DNA from: an uncultured Collinsella sp.
GTDB taxonomy: Bacteria > Actinomycetota > Coriobacteriia > Coriobacteriales > Coriobacteriaceae
DNA length: 54,243 bases
Assembly: GCA_958412345.1 (NCBI GenBank)
Contig: CATYSO010000017.1
Span: forward strand, 1-54,243
Reading direction: 5' to 3'
The notes beneath the pieces are model-generated. The model made no database searches and was not told where the DNA came from. It saw only the letters and a list, made by a program, of their open reading frames with translations. Each line of letters begins with the position of its first letter. Within the stretch, counting starts at the first letter, position 1. A program made the position numbers and the translations under genes. This document shows, in pieces, positions 7,955 through 15,879 of this stretch.

Positions 7955-9037
7955 TTACCAGATGCTCGGCCAGAGACCAAGCGGGCCAGCGCCCAGGATG
8001 CCCAGGACGAAGAGCAGCAGAATGCCCTTGGTCGGGGTCCAGCTGTGCTTAGCGAACATGTAGTAAAGCAGCAGCGTAAGCATAAGCGGAACGAGCTTCG
8101 GGACGATGGTGTTGAGGGTGTCGGCAACAGAGAAGTTGACCGGATCCTCGGTAACGGTGCCGTAGGTGACGGACTCCATGCCGTTGCCCAGATCGGTGAC
8201 GCCGCACTCGACAGCGTTGCCGTCAGCATCGGAAGCGGTGAGGGCGTTGCCGTCCTCATCGGTCATGGCGATGGTACCGGCCTCAGCGGTCTCGGTATCG
8301 ATGCCCTCCATACCGGTGAAGTTCTCAGCCTCCTTCTCGGAGACGATCACGGTAGTGGCGGACAGGCCACGGGTGGTGCCGTTGGGGATCTGGAGGTTGA
8401 TCTGGGTGCCACCCATGGTGACGACCAGGCAACCGACGACGAAGACGCCCATGATGGAAGCGGCGCGGGTGAAGGCCTGCATGTTGGCGGTCAGAGCGTC
8501 AATAGCGCTGGTGCCAAGCTTGTAGGACCAGTTCATGAGCCAGAAGCGCAAGGCGAACTGGACGGCGTTGAAGATCACCAGGAAGATGATCGGCGCAGCG
8601 GCGTTGCCGTTGATGGCCATGTTGGAGGTGATGCCGGCCGTGATAGGCACGAGCGTCAGCCAGAACAGGGCGTCACCGATACCACCGAGCGGGCCCATTG
8701 CGGCGACGCGGACGGCGCGGATCGTGGGGATGTCAACCTTGTTCTGCTCGAGCGAAAGCACGATGCCCATAACGAAGGTGACGAGGAACGGGTGGGTGTT
8801 GAAGAACTCCAGGTTGTGGCTCATGGAAGCCGCGAGGTCGTTCTTGTTGGTGTGGATCTTCTCCAGACCGGGGATGATGGAGTAGAGCCAGCCAGCGGCC
8901 TGCATACGCTCGTAGTTGAACGATGCCTGCAGGAAGCAGGAGCGCCAAGCCATCTTGTTGAGGGTCTTCTGGTCGAGCTGCGGAGCAGGAGTGAGATCCT
9001 CGTAGTGCTCCGGGATCACATACTCATTAGATGCCAT
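7955..9037 (-). CDS. PTS mannose-family EIID component with an extra acidic domain
   Basis: The 360-residue protein is an EIID membrane subunit of the ManZ/AgaD type. Family features include the N-terminal WRSCFLQASFNYERMQ motif, a GPLGGIGDALFW-type loop near residue 120, and C-terminal hydrophobic helices. Usual EIID proteins have about 270-300 residues. Here an acidic, Asn/Thr-rich stretch of about 80 residues (roughly 215-300) is inserted between a hydrophobic helix and the last VADTLNTIVPKLVP segment. The start MASNEY has a GGAGGTGA site and overlaps the EIIC stop by 11 bases, indicating translational coupling. Confidence 0.9.
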   Translation of the reverse strand: MASNEYVIPEHYEDLTPAPQLDQKTLNKMAWRSCFLQASFNYERMQAAGWLYSIIPGLEKIHTNKNDLAASMSHNLEFFNTHPFLVTFVMGIVLSLEQNKVDIPTIRAVRVAAMGPLGGIGDALFWLTLVPITAGITSNMAINGNAAAPIIFLVIFNAVQFALRFWLMNWSYKLGTSAIDALTANMQAFTRAASIMGVFVVGCLVVTMGGTQINLQIPNGTTRGLSATTVIVSEKEAENFTGMEGIDTETAEAGTIAMTDEDGNALTASDADGNAVECGVTDLGNGMESVTYGTVTEDPVNFSVADTLNTIVPKLVPLMLTLLLYYMFAKHSWTPTKGILLLFVLGILGAGPLGLWPSIW

Positions 9038-9827
9038 CTTCGAAGTCACCTCCGTCAGAAACAGCTGCACCCTTCAGCTCGGTCTGCTGCTGGAAGTCCC
9101 AGAAAGCGATGCCGAAGCCGATGAGAGCAAGGATGAGCAGGGCAGGGGTTGCCAGAGAATCGTTGGCAACGGTGATGAGCGCGAGGCCGAAGCCCATGAG
9201 GAAGAAGCCCCACATATCGCGGTTCATCATAACCTTGAGCAGGACGGCGAAGCCGACGAAGCGCATCATGCCGCCTGCAGCGGAGAGACCGGTCTGCAGC
9301 CAAGCCGGGATGGCGGAGGCGATGGTCTGACCGATGGTGGCGCCAGCGATGAAGAACAGGGTGACGACGACAGCGAAGATCAGGCCGAGCAGGGCCATGG
9401 CGAAGTAGTTCAGACGCTCGATACCCTTGGTGTCAGCGTTGTGAGCCATGTTGTCCGCAGAGGACATAAGCGGCGACATAAGGGTGAAGACGAGGGTAAC
9501 GCCGAGCTGACCAAGCAGAGCGAACGGGATGGCAAGGCCAACAGCCGCGTTGGGCTCGAGGCCCGTGGCGATTGCGAGAATGGCTGCCATGATACCGCCG
9601 ATAACGGGGTTAGGCGGCTGAGCGCCTCCGATCGGCATGTTGCCGATCGTCATGAGCTGATAAGTACCACCCACGAGAAGACCGGTGTTGAGGTCGCCAA
9701 GGATAAGACCGATGACGGCGCCGGTGACGATGGGCTGATAGAGAGACTCGAGGAAGTTGAACTGGTCGATTGCCGCGATGAACGTGACGACGAAGACCAG
9801 AGCGACCTGGATGATCGAGTATTCCAT
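9027..9827 (-). CDS. PTS mannose-family EIIC component
   Basis: The 266-residue protein is an EIIC sugar-translocating subunit of the ManY/AgaC type, with about seven to eight hydrophobic helices and the typical loop GDLNTGLLVGGTYQLMTIG (residues 44-62), then IGGAQPPNPVIGGIMA. It forms the membrane channel together with EIID. It follows EIIB by 90 bases and overlaps EIID. A GGAGG site lies close before the ATG. Context (nagA, agaS) points to GalNAc or galactosamine as substrate; mannose, GlcNAc or fucosyl-sugars cannot be excluded from sequence alone. Confidence 0.92.
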   Translation of the reverse strand: MEYSIIQVALVFVVTFIAAIDQFNFLESLYQPIVTGAVIGLILGDLNTGLLVGGTYQLMTIGNMPIGGAQPPNPVIGGIMAAILAIATGLEPNAAVGLAIPFALLGQLGVTLVFTLMSPLMSSADNMAHNADTKGIERLNYFAMALLGLIFAVVVTLFFIAGATIGQTIASAIPAWLQTGLSAAGGMMRFVGFAVLLKVMMNRDMWGFFLMGFGLALITVANDSLATPALLILALIGFGIAFWDFQQQTELKGAAVSDGGDFEDGI

Positions 9828-9917
9828 CTTGCTCCTCCTTTCAAAATGTATGTACGCACTTTGGATTTCACGTACAGAATGTCAGGGTTTCACTCCTGAC
9901 AACGTGGATCACGAGGA

Positions 9918-10400
9918 TTACGAGAAGAGCTTGCTCGTGTCCTCAACAGGCGTGCTCGGAACGCGCCTGATCTCCAACTCCACCCCCAATTCCTGCAGCT
10001 CTTTAAACGCAGCGACATCCTCGTCGTTAACTGCGACGGAGGTGGCGACTTGGCGCTTTCCTTCCGACATGTGCATGTTGCCGATGTTTACCTTCTTTAT
10101 AGGCACACCGCCCTTGACGAGCGTAAGCACGTCTTCCGGTGTTTCGGCCACGATGAAGATCTTCTGGCGCGGGCTCGCCTTGCCAATGACGTCGATGGTC
10201 TTCTGCAGGGAGAAGAAACGCGTAGCGACGCCGGTGGGAGCGGCCATCTTCATGAGGTTCTGGCGCATGGTGTTGGTCGACACGTCGTCGTTGGCGACGA
10301 GGATGAGGTTGGAGCCCAGGGTGGAGTTCCACTGGGTGGCAACCTGACCATGAACCAGTCGGTTATCGATGCGGGTAAGAAGAATGTTGGGTTCTGCCAT
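9918..10400 (-). CDS. PTS mannose-family EIIB component, active
   Basis: The 160-residue protein is the phosphocarrier EIIB. The active loop RLVHGQVATQW holds the phospho-His at residue 17. It passes phosphate from EIIA to the sugar bound by EIIC/EIID. It is the fourth component of the operon after EIIA and the YajC-like gene, with AAGGAAG upstream of the ATG. The gene at 181-663 is its close paralogue without this His, which makes the comparison useful for judging that gene. Confidence 0.93.
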   Translation of the reverse strand: MAEPNILLTRIDNRLVHGQVATQWNSTLGSNLILVANDDVSTNTMRQNLMKMAAPTGVATRFFSLQKTIDVIGKASPRQKIFIVAETPEDVLTLVKGGVPIKKVNIGNMHMSEGKRQVATSVAVNDEDVAAFKELQELGVELEIRRVPSTPVEDTSKLFS

Positions 10401-10436
10401 GTTGATCAGCTTCCTTTCGTTGATTGCTGACGACAG

Positions 10437-10718
10437 TTACTTGATCTCCTGAATCGCGTAACGCGAAACATCTACGACGGCACCGGATCGGACTTTGATT
10501 TGGACCTTTTCGCCTTCGATGCCTTTGACGGTTCCGTAGATACCGCCGGCGAAAAGAACCTCCTGACCCGGCTTGAGCTCGGTGTGCAGCTCCTTGAAGT
10601 ACTTCTGCTTCTTCTTCATGTTGATCTGAGACCAGATGGTGTAAATAACACCCATGATGACAAGCAGACCCAAAAGAGCGATCGAAGAGCTCAGGATGCT
10701 GGCTCCGAAATCGGCCAT
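10437..10718 (-). CDS. YajC-like membrane protein inside the PTS operon
   Basis: The 93-residue protein has one N-terminal membrane helix (about residues 8-28), then a basic stretch KKKQKYFKELHTELKPGQEV and the YajC-like segment FAGGIYGTVKGIEGEKVQIK. YajC is an accessory of the SecDF complex in protein export. It overlaps the EIIA stop by one base (TAATG), so it is translationally coupled to the PTS. YajC-like genes also occur in streptococcal hyaluronate/GalNAc PTS operons. A role in assembling EIIC/EIID in the membrane is possible but unproven. Confidence 0.85.
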   Translation of the reverse strand: MADFGASILSSSIALLGLLVIMGVIYTIWSQINMKKKQKYFKELHTELKPGQEVLFAGGIYGTVKGIEGEKVQIKVRSGAVVDVSRYAIQEIK

Positions 10719-11161
10719 TAGATGCCGTCCTCGTCGCCGAAGATATCCTCTTCCTCGGCACCAGCGACAGAGGCGACCGTCTGGGCGGTGATGCCCGTCT
10801 GGCCAACGGTCACGGCCTGCTCGCCAAGCTCGGCAAGCGTGGCATTACCGCGGAGGAACAGAAGCTCAATAACCATGGGAAGGTTGGTGCCGGTCAGGAT
10901 CTCGACGTTGTCGACATCCTGGGCAATCATCATCGACTGATTGAAGGGGGTACCGCCAAGCAGGTCGGTAAAGACGAGCACGCCATCGCACTCCTCGCGC
11001 ATAGCGGTAATGGCGGCGCGGAGATCCTCACCGTAGGAGGCAGCCTGGTCGCCCTCAAAAGGAACGACGGTAAAAGCGGGCTGGTCGCCAGCGACCATTG
11101 CGATAGCGCTTGCAAGGCCGGGTGCGAACTGTCCATGACCGGTAAGAATAAAGCCAACCAT
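10718..11161 (-). CDS. PTS mannose-family EIIA component
   Basis: The 147-residue protein is the EIIA phosphocarrier. LTGHGQFA near the N-terminus holds the phospho-His at residue 9, and FTDLLGGTPFN near residues 64-74 is the family signature. It receives phosphate from HPr. It is the first gene of the PTS operon, followed by YajC-like, EIIB, EIIC and EIID. The C-terminus has an acidic extension (GAEEEDIFGDEDG) beyond the usual EIIA domain. GAAGGGATA precedes the ATG. Confidence 0.93.
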   Translation of the reverse strand: MVGFILTGHGQFAPGLASAIAMVAGDQPAFTVVPFEGDQAASYGEDLRAAITAMREECDGVLVFTDLLGGTPFNQSMMIAQDVDNVEILTGTNLPMVIELLFLRGNATLAELGEQAVTVGQTGITAQTVASVAGAEEEDIFGDEDGI

Positions 11162-11260
11162 TCAAATATCCCTTCCGAAGGTGCGTACGATCTGAGTTCG
11201 ATGGTTTTCGGAAGCCAGCGGGCGGGCGCCCTTAAAGCTTCTTTGAAAGCGTTCTTTGAA

Positions 11261-11313
11261 GACCAGTGGTCTCTCAACTGGTAGTAACCACGTGACGTGT
11301 TGTTGTCACTATA
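11261..11313 (-). promoter_or_regulatory. operator region of the PTS operon
   Basis: ACTGGTAGTAACCAC at 11277-11291 repeats the operator core found before agaS. A second palindrome GACCA-G-TGGTC lies at 11261-11271. A -10-like TATAGT is at 11308-11313 on the minus strand, without a good -35. Both palindromes would then lie downstream of the promoter, where a repressor could block transcription. Confidence 0.65.
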
Positions 11314-11349
11314 TCACCACAGAAGAGGTCGCTTTCGTTGATTCATACA

Positions 11350-11436
11350 GTAAAACGTTTTTGCACCGCTCACGGCAAAAAATCGACCGTTTACCGCTCG
11401 TTAACACTTCTACCTGCGGTTTTGAAACCGTTTCGA
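11350..11436. promoter_or_regulatory. two cre-like palindromes
   Basis: TAAAACGTTTT at 11351-11361 and GAAACCGTTTC at 11424-11434 resemble LacI/CcpA-type operators. They lie upstream of the PTS promoter region and could mediate carbon catabolite control. No LacI-family gene is in the window, so the assignment is tentative. Confidence 0.3.
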
Positions 11437-11584
11437 AATGATTCGACGTCAGATCGGGTCTTGCTCTACGTCTAAACAACGTAGGGTGGCTAAAAATCGC
11501 ATGTAGAAAAAATGCAGGTCATTATGAAGATTTGTGAATTGGTCTTTTTTACTTAATACCAGTTTGAACCACTTTTGCAATTAT

Positions 11585-11614
11585 CGGTGAACGGTAGTTT
11601 TCGACCGTTCACCG
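11585..11614. repeat. perfect inverted repeat in a gene-free stretch
   Basis: CGGTGAACGGT and ACCGTTCACCG are 11-base perfect arms around an 8-base loop. The stretch 11320-11800 holds no gene I can support. The hairpin has no T-run and is not an obvious terminator. Function unknown. Confidence 0.5.
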
Positions 11615-11822
11615 GTCATTTGCAATCGTTTTCAGCCGTTTTCCCATATGAATTAGAGAAGCCCGATGAAGCACTTGTGCGATCACGGGAAGTTTTGGCA
11701 TTTGCCCTCATCCCCCGCGCGCCAAACTCCGGCATCCAAAATGAGCTAATAGGTCACGTTAATCGTTTTCAATCATTACTTACTCAGTTCCGTAATTATT
11801 TATCGTTTGTCGTTAATTCTGA

Positions 11823-11839
11823 TATGATACAAGTATCAT
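11823..11839 (+). promoter_or_regulatory. palindrome overlapping the -10 box of the DUF2975/Xre operon
   Basis: ATGATAC-AA-GTATCAT (7-base arms) overlaps a -10-like TATGAT at 11823-11828, 24 bases before the ribosome site of the next gene. It is a likely operator, perhaps for the Xre protein encoded downstream. Confidence 0.55.
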
Positions 11840-11862
11840 CCAAAACGCCGGTTGGAGGGGTT

Positions 11863-12501
11863 ATGGTCCATCGAAACGCATCTATATCGAATGAAACCAT
11901 CAGCCGCGAACAGACGATAGCCAAACTGAGGAAGCTCGCTCGCATCTGCAAATGGGCCACGATCTGCATTACCACCGCGCTCGCTCTGGGACTCCTCGCA
12001 GTCATTGCGATTGACCTTCTACTCATATTGCCTGGCCTCTCCCAAGGCTCGTGTCTCCAATCCGTAGAACTTCAAGCCGGCGAAGGGCCGTGCCTCGCCA
12101 TCATCGGTACCGATGCGCAGGCCCCGCTTATGCTCGTTGCACACGATGGTCACACTGCCATAGGGAGCCTCTTGATGACATGTCTCGCGCTTACCATCGC
12201 GATAAGCGTGCGCAGGCTTTTCTTCAACATTGAAAAGGAAGGCAGGCCCTTTGACCTTGAATGTAACCAGACACTTCGTCGAGTAGGACATTTATTCCTT
12301 ATCGGCGGCGTTGCCGTGAGGCTTCTTGGTGCCGTAATCACAGGAATGATACTCTCAGGATTTGGCGGCAGCTTTACGGATGCGTTCGTCGGCCAGCTAT
12401 TCGAGCCCTCCATGCTCTTTGCAGGCCTGATTATTTGCCTGATTGCCAGCATCTTCCGCTACGGGTATATCCTGCAAAAACAAGATGACGAGTTGCTCTA
12501 G
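11863..12501 (+). CDS. DUF2975-like membrane protein
   Basis: The 212-residue protein has four hydrophobic segments (about 30-55, 98-115, 145-170 and 185-205), as in the DUF2975 family, whose genes are usually paired with a small Xre regulator. The ATG at 11863 is preferred because GGAGGGG lies just upstream and the promoter-like palindrome is right before it; the open frame to 11575 would read through the promoter. The Xre gene starts 9 bases after the stop. It may sense or modulate the regulator at the membrane, but the role of the family is not established. Confidence 0.75.
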   Translation: MVHRNASISNETISREQTIAKLRKLARICKWATICITTALALGLLAVIAIDLLLILPGLSQGSCLQSVELQAGEGPCLAIIGTDAQAPLMLVAHDGHTAIGSLLMTCLALTIAISVRRLFFNIEKEGRPFDLECNQTLRRVGHLFLIGGVAVRLLGAVITGMILSGFGGSFTDAFVGQLFEPSMLFAGLIICLIASIFRYGYILQKQDDELL

Positions 12502-12510
12502 GGGGGATCC

Positions 12511-12750
12511 ATGATTATTCTGCGGCTTGACCGCATGCTCGCCGAACGCAAGATCTCATCCAAAGAGCTTGCGGAACGCGTGGGCATCTCCCAGGTCAAT
12601 ATGTCACGTATTAAGACGGGCAAGGTTTCTGCCATACGTTTTTCAACTCTTGACGCGATATGCCGGGCACTCGACTGCCAACCGGGCGATGTACTGGAAT
12701 ATATATCCGACGATGAAGCCGATAGCCTTTTTGGACTTAAAGATGAATAG
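12511..12750 (+). CDS. Xre-family helix-turn-helix regulator
   Basis: The 79-residue protein is a single HTH domain: RLDRMLAERKISSKELAERVGISQVNMSRIKTG has the regular Xre pattern, followed by the FSTLDAICRALDCQPGDVLEY segment typical of YozG-like regulators. It is the second gene of the operon with the DUF2975-like protein. AGGGGGG precedes the ATG. It probably autoregulates through the palindrome at 11824-11839. Confidence 0.88.
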   Translation: MIILRLDRMLAERKISSKELAERVGISQVNMSRIKTGKVSAIRFSTLDAICRALDCQPGDVLEYISDDEADSLFGLKDE

Positions 12751-12783
12751 CCATAATTAAGCCGCCAATCACGCCCTCAACGC

Positions 12784-12824
12784 AAATTGCCCGCCAGAAC
12801 GACTTCCGTACTGGCGGGCAATTT
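12784..12824 (+). terminator. terminator between the Xre gene and the convergent SurA-like gene
   Basis: A perfect 14-bp stem (AAATTGCCCGCCAG with its complement) and a 13-base loop lie between the convergent genes. T-rich sequence follows on the plus strand. It may work for both. Confidence 0.85.
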
Positions 12825-12864
12825 GTTTTCTATCAGCTAGATGCTCGATGGGCCGTGCAACTCT

Positions 12865-13947
12865 TTACGCAAACAAGCCATAGATGCTGATGTTGGCCTT
12901 GGCATAGAGGCCGTTAGCATACTCGGTCCACTTGGAGCTGGCGCTCGAAGCCTGCGAAGAGTACTGCTGGTAGGCGGTGTAATAGGCGGTCATGGCCTGC
13001 TTATAGGTTGCGCTATCGGCCGTAAAGGCATCGTCGGCGAACGCCTTAGCATAGGTGCTGTCGGCATCCTTCCAAGTGCCCTTCTCGCTATCCCACTCAT
13101 CGCCGGCAAGGTTGATGATGTAGTCGGCGTAGTCCTTGCTCGCGGTCTCCTCGTTGCCGTCAGCAGGCTCGGTCGGAGCGGTCGGCATGCTTGCGGAGCT
13201 ATCGCCCACCTTCTTCTTGTAGAGCTTCTGCAGCGTCGCGGACTGGCGGACGATCTGCTTGGCCTGGTCCTTGGACACGCCGTACTGCGTGGCCATGGTC
13301 TTGTAGTCGGAGGTGCCGATGGAATCCTCGGCGTACTGCTTCATTTCCTTGGAAGAAACGGTAATGCCCTCGTCCTCGGCAGCGTCCAGCAGAATCTGGT
13401 TGCGCACGTAGGACAGGATAACGTCGGCAGACGGAGCGGTGTAGTTGCCGTCGTCGTCCTTAACGGTATCAAGGCTGTACTGGCTCTCGATGGCCTCACG
13501 CGCGGTGATGTCGCTCTTCTTGCCGTTGTAGCTATAGCTTGCCACGGTCGAATCGAGCTGGTCCTCGGTCAGGGTCGACGAACCGACGCCCTTGCCGCCA
13601 AAACCACCGTTGCCGATAAAGAAGCCGACCACGGCAGCGATCACGACGGCGACCACAAAGGCGGCAATCATCATCTTCTTGTGCTTGGATGCATGGTCGT
13701 CCGCATCGGAGTCATCCTCGTCCTGCTCCTCGGGCATGAGGTTCTCGTCGGCGGCGTCCGCGGCGATCTTTGCCTCCAGGCGAGCGTCTTCCTCCTCGGC
13801 GGTCGTGCCGGCGGCGATATGTTCGGCAGACGTGCCGGCGACCAGATCGATCTTCTCGTCCTCGTCACCGTCGGGGCCTTCGCCGCGCTCGATGATCTGG
13901 ATGCCGTCGATCTCGTCCTTCTCGTCCTTCTTTTGAATCAGACCCAT
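12865..13947 (-). CDS. membrane-anchored SurA N-domain-like protein
   Basis: The 360-residue protein has an acidic cytoplasmic N-terminus (1-90, many D/E), one membrane helix (about 92-113) and an exported part. Its region 125-225 (LTEDQLDSTVASY..., SADVILSYVRNQILLDAAEDEGITVSSKEM...) resembles the SurA/PrsA N-terminal chaperone domain. No parvulin isomerase domain is visible. The last 120 residues are rich in Ala, Tyr and Ser. It could be an export chaperone or cell-envelope factor. A good GGAG site precedes the ATG. Confidence 0.7.
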   Translation of the reverse strand: MGLIQKKDEKDEIDGIQIIERGEGPDGDEDEKIDLVAGTSAEHIAAGTTAEEEDARLEAKIAADAADENLMPEEQDEDDSDADDHASKHKKMMIAAFVVAVVIAAVVGFFIGNGGFGGKGVGSSTLTEDQLDSTVASYSYNGKKSDITAREAIESQYSLDTVKDDDGNYTAPSADVILSYVRNQILLDAAEDEGITVSSKEMKQYAEDSIGTSDYKTMATQYGVSKDQAKQIVRQSATLQKLYKKKVGDSSASMPTAPTEPADGNEETASKDYADYIINLAGDEWDSEKGTWKDADSTYAKAFADDAFTADSATYKQAMTAYYTAYQQYSSQASSASSKWTEYANGLYAKANISIYGLFA

Positions 13948-14073
13948 ATCAATTACTCCTTGTTAGGAAACATAGTCCCCAATAGAATACGCCCGACGAG
14001 GCGCCGGGTGTATTGATTCTTAGGTTATACGCAAACACTTAAGTACTATTTAGGCGTTTGCAGCGTGCATACC

Positions 14074-15159
14074 TTAGACCAGGTGCGCGATAACGGCATC
14101 GGCAAAGGCCTGCGTGCCCACGGCGCCCTCAACGGAGCCGGTCTGGGCACGACGTACGTCACCGGTAACCTGCTCGCCCTCGTCGAGCGTGGCAGATACG
14201 GCGGCACGAATGCGGTTGGCAACATCGTTCTCGCCCAGGTGGTCGAGCATCATCGCAGCAGAGAGGATCTCGGCCGTGGGGTTGGCAATATCCTGGCCCG
14301 CGATATCGGGCGCGGAGCCGTGCGTTGCCTCGAAGATGGCGCAGTCGGCACCGATGTTGGAGCCGGGGGCCATGCCCAAGCCGCCCACCAGGCCGGCGCA
14401 CAGGTCGCTCACGATGTCGCCGTACAGGTTGGGCAGCACCAAGACATCAAAGTCGTTGGGGTTCTGGACCAGGCCCATGCAGGTGGCGTCGACGATCTTG
14501 TCGTTGAACTCGATATCGGGATAGTTGGCGGCCACCTCGCGCGCCACGCGCAGGAACAGGCCGTCGGTCGCCTTCATGATGTTGGCCTTATGCACGGCCG
14601 TCACCTTTTTGCGGCCGCAGCGGCGGGCATACTCAAAGGCATACTCCACAATGCGGCGGCTCTTGGCGATGGAGATCGGCTTGATCGAGATCGCGGAATC
14701 GGCGGCGAAGGTCTTTTGGCCCGAACGCTCGACAAGCTGTGAGAGCTCCTCGACCTCGGCAGCGCCCTCATCGAACTCGATGCCGGCGTAGAGGTCCTCG
14801 GTGTTCTCGCGCACGATGACCAGGTCGACGTCGCGGAAGCGCGAGCCGTCGCCCGGCTGCGACAGGCAGGGGCGCACGCAGGCGTACAGGTCGAAGTGCT
14901 TGCGCAGGGCGACGTTAACGCTGCGGAAGCCCGTGCCGACCGGCGTGGTGATGGGGCCCTTGATGGCAACCTTGGTCTCGGCGACCGCATCGAGGACGTG
15001 CTGGGGCAGCGGCGTGCCAAACTCGTCCATGACGCCGGCGCCGGCCTCCTGGACGTTCCAGTTGATCTGGACACCGGTGGCCTCGACCACGCGGCGCATG
15101 GCCTGCGTAATCTCGGGACCGATACCGTCACCGGGAATCAGGACTACATCGTGCGCCAT
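14074..15159 (-). CDS. isocitrate/isopropylmalate dehydrogenase family enzyme, probably NAD-dependent isocitrate dehydrogenase
   Basis: The 361-residue enzyme has the family motifs: IPGDGIGPE (residues 8-16), the substrate loop SVNVALRK with VRPC near 87-104, IVRENTEDLYAG near 120, the catalytic Lys region TAVHKANIMKATDG, the metal-binding D-x3-D (DATCMGLVQNP, NLYGDIVSDL) and FEATHGSAPDIAGQ near the NAD site. GSAPDIAG suggests NAD use. Isopropylmalate or tartrate dehydrogenase are alternatives; there are no leu genes nearby. It is the last gene of a tight four-gene operon, 6 bases after the HEAT-like gene. Confidence 0.87.
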   Translation of the reverse strand: MAHDVVLIPGDGIGPEITQAMRRVVEATGVQINWNVQEAGAGVMDEFGTPLPQHVLDAVAETKVAIKGPITTPVGTGFRSVNVALRKHFDLYACVRPCLSQPGDGSRFRDVDLVIVRENTEDLYAGIEFDEGAAEVEELSQLVERSGQKTFAADSAISIKPISIAKSRRIVEYAFEYARRCGRKKVTAVHKANIMKATDGLFLRVAREVAANYPDIEFNDKIVDATCMGLVQNPNDFDVLVLPNLYGDIVSDLCAGLVGGLGMAPGSNIGADCAIFEATHGSAPDIAGQDIANPTAEILSAAMMLDHLGENDVANRIRAAVSATLDEGEQVTGDVRRAQTGSVEGAVGTQAFADAVIAHLV

Positions 15160-15165
15160 AATCTG

Positions 15166-15864
15166 TTACTCCTCGTCTTCGGCGTCGTCAGATTTTTTAA
15201 CGCTAGCACGCTTCTTCTTTTTGGAGAGATCCAGGCCAAAACGTTTAACAAGCATTTCGCAAATCTCGCTCGAACGGGCCTTGAGATAGCTGCCCTTACC
15301 GTTCTCGGCATCGAACTTAAGGCGCAGCGCAAGCTTCTCGGCAACCTCGGCGTCGATCTCGCCCTGGCAAAACTCGTACAGGCAACCGAGCATGTCGCGG
15401 TACTCAAGGTCGCCGTGGTAGCACTGGATGGCCTCGTCCAGGATGGGCCAAGCCTCGCGCGAACGCTCGACACTCGTGGCACCCCACACGCACAGCAGGC
15501 GGAAGGCAGCATAGCGCAGCGTGGAGGAGATCTCGTCGAACAGTGCGGTCTCGGCGCCCTCAAAGGCATCGCCCAGCTGCTCGGGGCAGGTGGTGGCGAG
15601 CGCCGTCAGGGCATCGAGGGCCTCCCAGCGGGTCTGCGCCTCGGGGCGGTCGAGCGCCTCGATCAACGCGGGCACGCAGGGCACGACGCGCTGCGGATCG
15701 CGCTCGGCAAGCAGGTGCAGCACGCGGGCGGCAAACTGGCGGATGCGGCGCGTGGGACAGCCGAGCTCCTGGACCAGGCGATCGACGGCGTTCTCGTTCT
15801 CCTCTGCCAGCTGGAGCTGTGCCAGCTCCTCGTCGGTGAGCTGTTCGTCTTTGTTTTCTGCCAT
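15166..15864 (-). CDS. HEAT-repeat-like protein
   Basis: The 232-residue protein is helical with HEAT-like pairs at about 25-110 (RRIRQFAARVLHLLAERDP, then RWEALDALTALATTCP) and 115-190. It has an acidic N-terminus and a Lys-rich then acidic C-terminus (SKKKKRASVKKSDDAEDEE). No enzymatic motif is seen. It is likely a binding or scaffold protein. It lies 15 bases after the small membrane protein gene and 6 before the isocitrate dehydrogenase gene. Function unknown. Confidence 0.7.
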   Translation of the reverse strand: MAENKDEQLTDEELAQLQLAEENENAVDRLVQELGCPTRRIRQFAARVLHLLAERDPQRVVPCVPALIEALDRPEAQTRWEALDALTALATTCPEQLGDAFEGAETALFDEISSTLRYAAFRLLCVWGATSVERSREAWPILDEAIQCYHGDLEYRDMLGCLYEFCQGEIDAEVAEKLALRLKFDAENGKGSYLKARSSEICEMLVKRFGLDLSKKKKRASVKKSDDAEDEE

Positions 15865-15879
15865 AGTTACCTCTTCTTT

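Noticed and set aside
8045..9124. Plus-strand open frame of 359 codons opposite EIID
   Set aside because: Antisense to a well-supported membrane protein; composition is that of a reverse frame.
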